A stretch of DNA of 64,000 nucleotides, from positions 1 through 64,000 of the forward strand of contig NZ_FNGD01000009.1 in the NCBI RefSeq assembly GCF_900102895.1, given 5' to 3'. The notes below the pieces were generated by a model. The model had not been told where the DNA came from. It did not search any database and was given only the letters and a program-made list of their open reading frames with translations. Each line of letters begins with the position of its first letter. Within the stretch, counting starts at the first letter, position 1. Positions 45,287 through 54,925 of this stretch are shown here, piece after piece. The position numbers and the translations under genes are program-made. Source of the stretch: Arthrobacter sp. ov407. Its GTDB lineage: Bacteria > Actinomycetota > Actinomycetes > Actinomycetales > Micrococcaceae.

Positions 45287-45640
45287 CTAGCTCCTGTGCA
45301 GGCTGTATCCGGCCTTTGCCACGGCTTCTCTGACATCGTCCAGCGAGAGTTGTGAGCGGCTGTCGACGGTGACCGGGGACGCCTTGCCCGGAGTCAGGGA
45401 GATCCGTACATCCGTGACGCCGGTGACCTTTTTCAACTGGGTGGTCACTCCCGAGGCGCATCCTGCGCCGGTCATGCCCTCGACCTCGTAGTCGGTCGCG
45501 ACGATGGATCCGGTGTCCTGTTGAGGGCGGCCGATCTGCAGCCCGGACGTCGGTGCCGGGGCGCAGCAGGAGCAGCCGGACGTTTCGGCGGCCGGAGTCG
45601 CTGGGGTGGGGGGAATATCACTCACGTTCGGTCCGTTCAT
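45287..45640 (-). CDS. HMA-domain metal-binding protein with variant site
   Basis: 117 aa. A Cys-rich N-terminal segment (ETSGCSCCAPAP) precedes a ferredoxin-like HMA domain (ATDYEVEGMTGAGCASGVTT, VTGVTDVRISLTPGKASPVT, VREAVAKAGYSL). The usual GMTCxxC is GMTGAGC, the first Cys being Gly. The CSCC cluster may compensate. ATG 45640 chosen; GTG 45691 with a longer N-terminus is possible. It is likely a copper chaperone-like partner of the ATPase, both under the CsoR-like operator. Confidence 0.8.
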   Translation of the reverse strand: MNGPNVSDIPPTPATPAAETSGCSCCAPAPTSGLQIGRPQQDTGSIVATDYEVEGMTGAGCASGVTTQLKKVTGVTDVRISLTPGKASPVTVDSRSQLSLDDVREAVAKAGYSLHRS

Positions 45641-45737
45641 TTCGCTGTCAAGGAACGGGACCGCTCGGTGTGCAGCCCCGGAGACCTTCACTGCGTGTGA
45701 ACCTGTCGGCTCGGACGCGACTTTCCGGTGACTTGAA

Positions 45738-45764
45738 ACTATACCCCCGGGGGGTATTAGTCAA
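45738..45764 (-). promoter_or_regulatory. CsoR/CopY-like operator inside a promoter
   Basis: The palindrome ATACCCCCGGGGGGTAT (45741-45757) is a typical CsoR-family pseudo-palindrome. On the minus strand TTGACT (45764-45759) and TATAGT (45743-45738) flank it with a 15-base spacer, pointing at the HMA protein and the ATPase. No csoR gene is in this window. Confidence 0.8.
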
Positions 45765-46507
45765 GGGCTGTTGAAGCCTATTAGTCACACAGGCACGGCC
45801 ACCTCCCGCGCATGCCCGCGTAGCGGCCGCCTGCAGCTCAGTACGGAGTTTTGCCGGTCCTTGCAGCCAGAGGCATTGGCTCCCAATGTCGCATGCGCCC
45901 CATCGGATTCATCGTCGCTCAATGGCCCCGTCGGCCTTCCATCGTGTTGCTCGACTGCCTGCGAGGCCTAACGCAAGATCAACCGCAGCACTGTAATGGA
46001 GAGTCCGGACAGGAGGCGCAGGAATCGGATCCAGCCGCCTAGGGTCTCAGCAGTCTTCACCAGGCCCGGTCGGGGCCCATCCCGGCCAGCACCGAGGGCG
46101 TGGGCCACGCGGTTCAGAGTGGAGCCGTGGGCTGTGCGTGCCAGGTAGTAGTCCACTGTCGCCGCGAGCTGGGCCGCGGTGGACATCTGGGAGTGGCTGA
46201 ATAACGGTGGATCCACGGCTATTCAGACACTCCCCGCGTGGCGCTTCCGCTTCTTCAGATCGTTCCCTCAAAGACGGACAGGGAACGGGTCCTGCTCGTG
46301 TCGCCCGAGATCGTGCATGTCTTCGCGTTGGTGTAGACACGCCTGCGGCCCAATCGGAGGAGGAAATTGGGCGCTAAGTGACTGTGAGGATTGTGGTGGC
46401 TGGTCGGGGAGTCTCGGGCGGGCGCCTGGCCGGGGAGGAAGACCCTGTTTGCGGATAGGTGACCGTGGTGGAGTTGAACCGGCGGCGTAAAGAGAATCGA
46501 GTAGCCC
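45765..46507. other. Non-coding stretch with IS-end junction
   Basis: About 740 bases. It holds the abutted IS256 ends at 46190-46233. A minus-strand frame from 46186 to 45968 (ATVDYYLARTAHGSTLNRVA, ending LLSGLSITVLRLILR, 72 codons) has some amphipathic character but no known domain, and I do not call it a gene. Confidence 0.4.
46190..46233. mobile_element. Two abutted IS256-family terminal repeats
   Basis: GGAGTGGCTGAATAACGGTG (left half) faces the complement of GGAGTGTCTGAATAGCCGTG; 19 of 22 positions are inverted-repeat matches with no spacer. The sequence equals the IS end found at 11322. It looks like a terminal-end junction without the element's interior. Confidence 0.7.
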
Positions 46508-46675
46508 ATGACCGGATGGCTGGTGGCAAGCGTTGGCCTGGTTGGTGACGGAACATATTTTGGCTGGGACGGTTTCACCATCCAGTCCGGAAATTTGATC
46601 GTGATCGTCGTGATGATCATCTTGTTCGTACTGGCCCTGGTCCTTCCATTTCCCGGCGGGAAGCGGCGGAAATGA
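46508..46675 (+). CDS. Small single-pass membrane protein of the cytochrome b cluster
   Basis: 55 aa: MTGWLVASVGLVGDGTYFGW, a short outside loop, a transmembrane helix LIVIVVMIILFVLALVLPFP and a basic KRRK tail. The stop overlaps the cytochrome b start (ATGA at 46672), the best evidence it is real. The ribosome binding site is weak. It may be a small subunit stabilising the cytochrome. Confidence 0.7.
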   Translation: MTGWLVASVGLVGDGTYFGWDGFTIQSGNLIVIVVMIILFVLALVLPFPGGKRRK

Positions 46676-47397
46676 CCGCCGGTGCCACACCGGGGCACGG
46701 TGCGCCGGTCGATGAAGCGGACGCCCACACTTTAACCGGCAGGGTCCGCCGTTGGCTCCTGAGGAAGCTTCCGCCGGACAAGCTGTTGCCCGAGGACCAG
46801 CCGGTCTTTGTGGCGTCCTGGGCCTACGTATTTGGCATGGGAGCCGTCGCGTCCCTGCTGTGGATCATCGTTTCCGGGATCGTGCTGGGACTGAACGGAC
46901 CACAATGGTATCACGTTTCCTCGCTGGGGAGCTTCGTCAACAGCACCCATTTGTGGAGCGTGGAGCTCTTCTTCATCTTCATGGTGGTGCACCTGTGGCT
47001 GAAATTCTGGATGGCGGCCTGGCGCGGGGGCAGGGTCCTGACCTGGATTACCGGCGTGATCTCGTTTGTCGTTTCCATCGTGGCGGCCTTCACCGGGTAT
47101 CTGCTTCAGACGAACTTCGATTCGCAGTGGATCGCCTTCGAAGCGAAGGATGCGCTGAACGCGGTCGGAGTAGGCGCCTGGTTCAATGTGGCCAACGTCG
47201 GTCAGCTCTTCACCTGGCACGTCACGCTGCTGCCACTGGCCGTGGGCGCCATGGTGGTCCTGCACGTCCTGCTGGTCAGGGTCCACGGCGTTGCACCTCC
47301 ACTTGAGGCCGCGGAGTCCGACGCTCAGCTACGTCGCGACCGGCCGGGGCCCGCCGAACCACCGGAGCCAGCCGAACCCAGGGGCGACGGGCGATGA
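46672..47397 (+). CDS. Stand-alone cytochrome b6-like di-heme membrane protein
   Basis: 241 aa with four transmembrane helices corresponding to the N-terminal domain of cytochrome b. Heme ligand pairs are HLWSVELFFIFMVVH (13 residues between) and HVTLLPLAVGAMVVLH (14 between), the cytochrome b6 spacing. GYLLQTNFDSQWIAFEAKDA matches the Qo-side loop. The Pro/Glu-rich C-tail has no transmembrane helices V-VIII, and there is no Rieske or cytochrome c gene next to it. It is coupled by ATGA overlaps to the 55-aa ORF upstream and the 317-aa ORF downstream. Probably moves electrons between quinol and an unknown partner. Confidence 0.85.
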   Translation: MTAGATPGHGAPVDEADAHTLTGRVRRWLLRKLPPDKLLPEDQPVFVASWAYVFGMGAVASLLWIIVSGIVLGLNGPQWYHVSSLGSFVNSTHLWSVELFFIFMVVHLWLKFWMAAWRGGRVLTWITGVISFVVSIVAAFTGYLLQTNFDSQWIAFEAKDALNAVGVGAWFNVANVGQLFTWHVTLLPLAVGAMVVLHVLLVRVHGVAPPLEAAESDAQLRRDRPGPAEPPEPAEPRGDGR

Positions 47398-48347
47398 CCA
47401 GGAAAAGCAGCAGTATCTCTTGGCGGAACACGGACGACGTTGCCAGCCGGCCCTGGACAGGCAGCGTCCGCGAATATGACCTCATCAAGGAACTGATCAT
47501 CGGCGTCGTCGTGGTTGGTCTGCTCGTGCTCGGTGTGTCCGCCATCTTCGGGTCCCCGGATGAGCCCAGCGTCAGCCTCAAGGCGTGGGCCACGGCCGCC
47601 CCCTCGGATTTCGTCGGCACCGCCGCCAAGGAGCTTGCCGGAACAAGCGATACCGCAGGATACGGGCCGCCCTATAACTCGACCCCGGACGCGACGCAGA
47701 AGATCGGCCCCGTGGACCTTCAAAGTCTCTCAGGCGTCCGCCTTCCGGTGGATACGGCCAGTGACTTCGTGATCACTCCGCTGTCCACGCTGCCGTCGCC
47801 GCCAGAAGCCCTGGCACGGTGGGCGGCCGCCACGGATCAGCAACGCTCAAGCTGGGCAGCCGCCTATTCCGACGCACTCGCCGCCGCTCCCGATAATGAC
47901 CCGGCCAAGGTGGCCGGCGGCGACTATGGCCCGGTCCCGGCGCTGACCGGCGCACTGCTAGACATGGCGCGCCAGGGCAGCCTGGACGGGGTGCTGCAGA
48001 ACGGCGGAAACTTCTACAACATGGACTACACGCGCAGTCTCCTGTTCTTGGGCGACGGCGGCTACTTCCCAGATCTTGCGGCGAGCCAGCACCTTTCCGG
48101 GGATCAGTGGGGCGTGATGAATGAAACCGGCGATACGCCGGGGCAGTCATGGTTGTGGCTCTTCTCGCTCCTCTACCAAATCGAGCCGTTCAAGTCCGCG
48201 CCCAATGCCGATGCAATAGTCGTTGTGGCGATGCTCGTGCTCACGGCTTTGCTGGCCCTGCTGCCGTTCATCCCTGGTTTGAGGTCGCTGCCGCGGATGA
48301 TCCCCCTTCATCGCCTGATCTGGAAGGACTACTACCGCAACCGCTGA
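47394..48347 (+). CDS. Membrane-anchored partner of the cytochrome b-like protein
   Basis: 317 aa. A basic cytoplasmic start precedes one helix (LIIGVVVVGLLVLGVSAIFG). About 220 residues lie outside (GYGPPYNSTPDATQKIGPVD, GGNFYNMDYTRSLLFLGDGG), then a second helix (AIVVVAMLVLTALLALLPFI) and a basic tail. There is no Cys, so no c-type heme or Fe-S cluster is possible. The first codons overlap the cytochrome stop (ATGA). I do not recognise a named family; it could form the extracytoplasmic cap of a small quinone-reactive complex. Confidence 0.8.
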   Translation: MTRKSSSISWRNTDDVASRPWTGSVREYDLIKELIIGVVVVGLLVLGVSAIFGSPDEPSVSLKAWATAAPSDFVGTAAKELAGTSDTAGYGPPYNSTPDATQKIGPVDLQSLSGVRLPVDTASDFVITPLSTLPSPPEALARWAAATDQQRSSWAAAYSDALAAAPDNDPAKVAGGDYGPVPALTGALLDMARQGSLDGVLQNGGNFYNMDYTRSLLFLGDGGYFPDLAASQHLSGDQWGVMNETGDTPGQSWLWLFSLLYQIEPFKSAPNADAIVVVAMLVLTALLALLPFIPGLRSLPRMIPLHRLIWKDYYRNR

Positions 48348-48420
48348 GCCCGCCGGCAACCTGTGACGCACAGTATCCGAGAGTAGATCCCGGGCGGGGG
48401 CAACTCTTAGCGGCCGGACC

Positions 48421-48705
48421 ATGTTTAGGTGCGAGAAGATGAAGCCGGCGAACATGCTGGACGCCATCGCAGTCCTGGAGAATGCCGAAAACCTTCCTGA
48501 CGTCGTTCTGATGGACCTGCTAATGCCCGGCACGGACGGGATCGAAACCACCAGGGAAGTCGTGAGTCGCTGGCCAGGAGTCAGCGTCATCGCTGTGACA
48601 GGTTTCCTTGAAGAAGACAAGATCAAAGCGGCCCTGAATGCGGGAGCCAGCGCAAAGACGCCGACGCCGTCACGGCAGCAGCAAACTACGCAAATGAAGC
48701 GGCCT
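48421..48705 (+). pseudogene. NarL/LuxR-type response regulator receiver remnant
   Basis: LPDVVLMDLLMPGTDGIETT includes the phospho-acceptor Asp, and VSVIAVTGFLEEDKIKAALN matches the middle of NarL-type receivers. The N-terminus is missing, and after AGAS a frameshift leads to KDADAVTAAANYANEA in another frame. The HTH domain is absent. Confidence 0.7.
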
Positions 48706-49304
48706 TTGTCTTACTACACTCAATGTGCCCAACATGCGGTCCCCTCCCCCGACATCCTCCGCCCACACTGGCGCTGGGAGAAATCCAATATAGATACTGG
48801 AACCCTGAATCGCGCGTACCCCGCCCGCAAAACTGTCCCGCTCAGCTTGGACAATCGCGACAGTTGCACCCGCGCAGATCATTGACTGCGTCCGGGTCTG
48901 CACCAACGAACAGGACCTGGCAGCGCCGCGCAAGGCGCTTACGGGTCTGGGCGCCCCCGAGGACCTGATCAATAGTGACCACGGCGTGACCGGAAGGAAC
49001 AGGAACGGCCGGGACCGAACGAAGCCCTGGCGGCTAGCCGGGCCGGCGGTACCCCGGTCGTCACCAAACCCGATCGGTTCGCCCGGCCTACCCGAGGCTC
49101 GAGAACATCATCGAGTTCATGACGAGAGTTTCCCAGGAGTTCCGGCCGGCGACAGGGACGACCCTGAGGATTTGATCCCCAAGTCGCAGCAAGTCATGCA
49201 ATTCCAGGCGCTCCCGGCCATGAAGGAGTAAGCAGCAACACCGCTGTCCAAGCCAAGAGAAGGAGCCGCCAGACCAGCCGCCACCAACAAAAATGGGCCC
49301 CCGC
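48706..49304. other. Degenerate stretch with resolvase remnant
   Basis: About 600 bases with only the serine recombinase fragment recognisable. It leads into repeat copy 3. Confidence 0.5.
48893..49100 (+). pseudogene. Serine recombinase (resolvase) N-terminal remnant
   Basis: RVCTNEQDLAAPRKALTGLG, APEDLINSDHGVTGRNR, then in another frame EALAASRAGGTPVVTKPDRF and ARPTR. This is the order of Tn3-type resolvases, where RVST.DQ…, D.G.TG..R, and L.VTKLDRLAR follow. The catalytic Ser in RVST is Cys/Thr here (RVCT). Frameshifted and truncated. Confidence 0.75.
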
Positions 49305-49499
49305 GGGGTCCCATAAAGGAGATTTGTACACATTCAGCGGCCCACTAGCCCCTGAACAGGGAAAACACGTGCCCGAGGTGGGACTCGAACTGCATTCCAG
49401 CCCTTGCAACCACTGGACTCCCTCGAAAACATACGGAATCCGGCCCGATCCGACCCATGTACGACCCATCCGCAGCCCAAAGTGTGTACTTTGTACACA
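49305..49499 (-). repeat. Repeat element copy 3 (short form)
   Basis: About 195 bp: weak left similarity beginning GGGTCCCATAAAGG (49306), a half palindrome TTGTACACATT near 49323, the 30-bp invariant block at 49368-49397, and the right palindrome GTGTGTAC-TTT-GTACACAC at 49481-49499. It lacks the long left arm of copies 1 and 2, and the terminator is replaced by CCCTG-TT-CAGGG without U-run. Confidence 0.7.
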
Positions 49500-49679
49500 C
49501 CCCAAATTGGCCAGCTCCACGGGTTCCGGCGAGGCCCGGCCCTGGTGCTTCAATCGCTTGAAGAGCCAGTTGATAGACGAGATTATGCCAAGTGGCAGCC
49601 TCCGCATCTCATAAGATGAATCACGCAAGGCGGCCACCGGTGGAGGGTGAGAGCCGAAGCTCCTACCTCCACCGGACCG

Positions 49680-51320
49680 CTAGCCGACGTGGATGCCGGG
49701 CCGGAGGGCCGGGTCCTGTTCTACCTCGCGGAGGATTTCACGCACCAGCGGGGCAGTGTCGCCCTCACCCAGGAACAGGTAGCGCATAAGGTGGCCAACG
49801 GGGTTGCCCTCGGACCACTCGAAATAGCACTGGGGCTTCGTGCCGGTCGAGTCGCGCATGGCCAGCAGGACCGCTGCGATCGCGTTCGGCACTGCCGGGG
49901 ACTTCACCCGCAGGACCCGGTAGCCGTCCACTTCGACGCCTTCGACCCGGAGCGTGTGGCTGAACGCCGAAGGATCCGAGATCTCCACCTCCAGGAAGAT
50001 GACATCCGCCGGGCCCGGAACCGGGTTCAGCCCGCGCTGTTCAAACTCCTTGTCCGCGTACTCAGACTTGTCACCGGCCTGGCGCTTGTTGGCGATCACG
50101 TTCAGCTGCCCGTCGAAGGCGATCGAGTCGGTGATGAACTGCCGGGCTGCCTCGTCGAATTCGATGGTTTCCAGCCGCAGTTCGGTGGTGCGCTGGACCC
50201 GGGAGATGAGCGAGACGACGATGATGCCGGCGATGAAGAACGCCGAGATTGCGATGCCGTCGGGCTTTTCGATGACGTTGGCGCCGAGTGCGTAGAGCAG
50301 GACCAGGGTCAGCGCACCGAAGCCGATGGTGCCGGCGCGGCTGTGCCGGCGGATCGCGGAGACCGTCACCGCGACGGCTCCGGAGACCATCATGGCCAGG
50401 ATGCCGGTGGCGTAGGCGCCGGCCTGGGCGTTGACGTCGGCGTTGAAGGCGATGGTGATGCCGACGCTCAGCACGGTGTAGACGATCACGACCGGCCGGA
50501 CGGCCCGGCCCCATTCCGGTGCCATGCCGTAGGCCGGCAGGTACCGGGGCACGATGTTGATCAGCCCGGCCATGGCGGATGCCCCGGCGAACCAAAGGAT
50601 CAGGGCGCTGGAAATGTCGTAAACAGTCCCGAATCCGGCACCGAACAGGTCGTGGGCCAGGAACGCCAGGGCGCGGCCGTTGGCCTGTCCGCCCTCCTGG
50701 AACTCCTTGGCCGGAATCATGACCGTGGTCAGGAAGCTCGTGCACATCAGGTAAACGCTCATGATGGCCGCCGCGGTCGTAAGCAGCTTGCGGGTGTTCC
50801 TGACCCGGGACGCCATGACCTCTTCCGGGGTATTCCCGGCCGCCTTGATCACGGGCATCATCGACACACCGGTCTCGAACCCGGAGAGCCCGAGGACCAG
50901 CAGCGGGAACGCGATGACGGCCGGACCGATCAGGTCCACCGGTCCGCCGCCGGCACTGGCCAGCAGCCGGTCCTGCCACCCAGCGATCAGTGTCGGGTCG
51001 GAGACCACGTGCACGAACCCGGCGGCGACGACGGCGGCGTTCAGGAGTAGGTACACCGCCACGAGCGGGATGGCGACGCCGACGGCCTCGTTAAAGCCGA
51101 GCAGGAACACCCCGCCCAAGATCAGCAGCAGGATCACCGTGATGATGACCGCGTTGCCCTTCAGGCCTTCCGGAATCATCGGATTCTCCAGCAGGTGCAC
51201 CGTGGCATCGGCGCCGGAAAGGGTGATGGTGATGATCCACGAGGTCGCAACGAAGCCCAGCAGCAGCAGAACGAAGAACTTGCCGCGCCAGAACGGCAAC
51301 AGTTTCTCCAGCATGGCCAC
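49680..51320 (-). pseudogene. KimA-like APC transporter, N-terminally truncated
   Basis: 546 codons starting inside the family at MAMLEKLLPFWRGKFFVLLL. The intact paralogue at 52451 aligns from its residue 118 on, so about 116 residues are lost, including the [12 protein letters not shown] motif of helix 1 that forms the potassium site. The remainder is uninterrupted and ends LRPGIHVG like the paralogue (RRPWVHVG). GTG/ATG codons allow a start, but the upstream sequence is unrelated, so a functional transporter is unlikely. Confidence 0.8.
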
Positions 51321-51697
51321 CGAGGACCAGCGGTTTGCGGTCCGGGGCGGCGGCCTGCTTCAGGTCAACCTGGGCCGGAACGGCGTGGTCAAAAGGTTGT
51401 CATTAGATCTTTCTGGTCTGTTGGGACTGGGCTGGTGCGCGCGTCGATAGGACCGCCCAATTGTATTAGAGACCATCCGTGACGCTGTCGGGCACCGGGC
51501 ACACAAGCCACCGCTGACTTCCCGGCCCCGGCGGGTGCGGCTGGGCAGTCGCGTTAAGATCACGCAAATATCCGGGCCTCCCGCATATGGAAGCCGTTAA
51601 GGCCCGTTCCAGCGACGTTTCAGCGGTGATGTCATGAAACAAGAGGACATTGCGGCCACTGTGGCCGCGATCGGATTCTCGGCAGGAGCCAACCAGA
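51321..51697. other. Intergenic region containing the truncation junction
   Basis: The KimA-like frame loses similarity at about 51325. No gene or repeat was recognised in the following 370 bases. AGGAG before 51698 serves the hypothetical protein. Confidence 0.45.
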
Positions 51698-52306
51698 ATG
51701 AACACCAAATCCCGGCGAATACGCGACGCATCAGGTTTTCCGGGCGATCGGGCCCGGGATTTCGTCGCCGTGGATGACAGCGGGGATTTTTCGTACCACC
51801 GGTCGGAAGAGGAACTACTGACGGCGTTTGAATACGTCGGGGAAGCTGCGTGCATCATCGACCGCAGCGGCAGCTCGTACCGCCTGGTGCTGGACGCAAC
51901 CCGTCATTCAGTCCTTGGACCTGTGCTGGGACCGGTGGAATTCCATTGGCTCCGCCATGCGTGGCTGAACGCTCAAAAGGCCCATCCGGACGAACACCGG
52001 CTCCGGCGCTTCTACCCCCTCACGAGGCACGAAGTGGTGGCGGGCTTGTTCGAAACACTCGCCCTGGAACACGGGACGGAACCGGCCAAGGAAGCATGGT
52101 CTCTGGACATCGACGGCATTGCCTCACAGCCATCCAGCCTCGAGGAGATCGATCGTCTGCTCGCCCGGCAAAGACAACTTGAACACGTCCATGTGAAAGA
52201 CCCGTTTGGACACATCTACCGGCCGGCGCGACACCGCACTCACTGGTATCGGCCCGCTGCCGCCGGATCCATCCTCTACGTCGAGATCCCGGCCGCAGCA
52301 CACTGA
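51698..52306 (+). CDS. Conserved hypothetical protein upstream of kimA
   Basis: 202 aa, soluble. Segments DFVAVDDSGDFSYHRSEEEL, GEAACIIDRSGSSYRLVLDA and RLRRFYPLTRHEVVAGLFET suggest a compact alpha/beta protein. A C-terminal FGHIYRPARHRTHWYRPAAA stretch is basic. The ATG at 51698 has AGGAG; the frame to 51650 lacks a site. The same-strand position before kimA may reflect a role in K+ or osmotic response, but this is inference. Confidence 0.65.
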   Translation: MNTKSRRIRDASGFPGDRARDFVAVDDSGDFSYHRSEEELLTAFEYVGEAACIIDRSGSSYRLVLDATRHSVLGPVLGPVEFHWLRHAWLNAQKAHPDEHRLRRFYPLTRHEVVAGLFETLALEHGTEPAKEAWSLDIDGIASQPSSLEEIDRLLARQRQLEHVHVKDPFGHIYRPARHRTHWYRPAAAGSILYVEIPAAAH

Positions 52307-52348
52307 GAGCGGTTCCCCGCCGTACCGGGGCACGGCCGCGGCCCCGGT

Positions 52349-52369
52349 GTTAAGGATCCATCAAGATCC
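52349..52369 (+). promoter_or_regulatory. Candidate KdpE box upstream of kimA
   Basis: GTTAAG-N6-TCAAGA. The same arrangement occurs twice upstream of the kdp operon (54579 and 54611), with all six bases of GTTAAG identical. OmpR-type regulators bind such direct hexamer pairs. Confidence 0.65.
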
Positions 52370-52450
52370 TCCCCGGGCCGGGAACGGCGCCCGGAGCCGG
52401 TGTTAACGTGGCAATGGGCACGATGGCGGGCATCGGGCGGAGAGGTACAC

Positions 52451-54427
<1,977 letters not shown>

Positions 54428-54578
54428 GCCCCGCCCGGATCCTGCCGGCAGCCCTTGGGAGGCCGCTGGATGCCGTCCGCCCCGACCGGTTCCTCGGGAA
54501 CGGATCCCTGGAAATCGGGACGCCGGGAGGTCCGGAACACGGGCGACGGCGCCGAAAGTCCGCCCGGCGTCCGCGCAC

Positions 54579-54631
54579 GTTAAGACGGCGTCAAGATCCG
54601 CCTTCCGGGCGTTAAGAATCCGTCAGGAACC
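54579..54631 (+). promoter_or_regulatory. Two candidate KdpE boxes of the kdp operon
   Basis: GTTAAG-N6-TCAAGA at 54579 and GTTAAG-N6-TCAGGA at 54611, 32 bases apart, three helical turns. They precede the first small ORF by about 75 bases. Confidence 0.7.
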
Positions 54632-54667
54632 GGCCTTGTCGTTCTTGGGAGGAGTTGACTTTCAGTA

Positions 54668-54683
54668 GCCCCGCAAACGGGGC
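54668..54683 (+). promoter_or_regulatory. Small hairpin in the kdp leader
   Basis: GCCCCG-CAAA-CGGGGC lies 20 bases upstream of the 39-aa ORF. It may protect the transcript or affect initiation; no function shown. Confidence 0.4.
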
Positions 54684-54703
54684 GCGAATGAAAGGAACCT
54701 GCA

Positions 54704-54823
54704 ATGGCCGACCTGGCTGTGATCGGAACTCTCCTGGTGGCGATGGGGTTGGTGATGTGGATCGGCCACGTCCTGGCCGGGATGGTCGGCGGCCCCGACG
54801 ACCGTGCGGCGGGCGGCAAATGA
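54704..54823 (+). CDS. 39-aa membrane peptide preceding KdpF
   Basis: MADLAVIGTLLVAMGLVMWI then a Gly/Asp-rich tail. AAAGGA lies at correct spacing, and its stop overlaps the KdpF start (ATGA at 54820). One transmembrane helix. Its coupling suggests it is a second small subunit of the Kdp complex or a leader peptide. Confidence 0.65.
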   Translation: MADLAVIGTLLVAMGLVMWIGHVLAGMVGGPDDRAAGGK

Positions 54824-54918
54824 GCGCCGATGCGATCATGTGGCTCGTCCTGCTGATTGCCGGATTGTGCCTCTTCGGGTACCTGCTGGCCGTCCTGATC
54901 CACCCGGAAAAGTGGTGA
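54820..54918 (+). CDS. kdpF: KdpF, small subunit of the K+-transporting ATPase
   Basis: 32 aa, one helix (WLVLLIAGLCLFGYLLAVLI) and the typical HPEKW end. KdpF stabilises KdpABC in the membrane. Seven bases before KdpA. Confidence 0.9.
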   Translation: MSADAIMWLVLLIAGLCLFGYLLAVLIHPEKW

Positions 54919-54925
54919 ACGGATC

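Noticed and set aside
49647..51050. 467-codon plus-strand open frame
   Set aside because: Antisense to the truncated KimA-like gene; composition (Gly/Asp/Arg/His-rich) is typical of a shadow frame.
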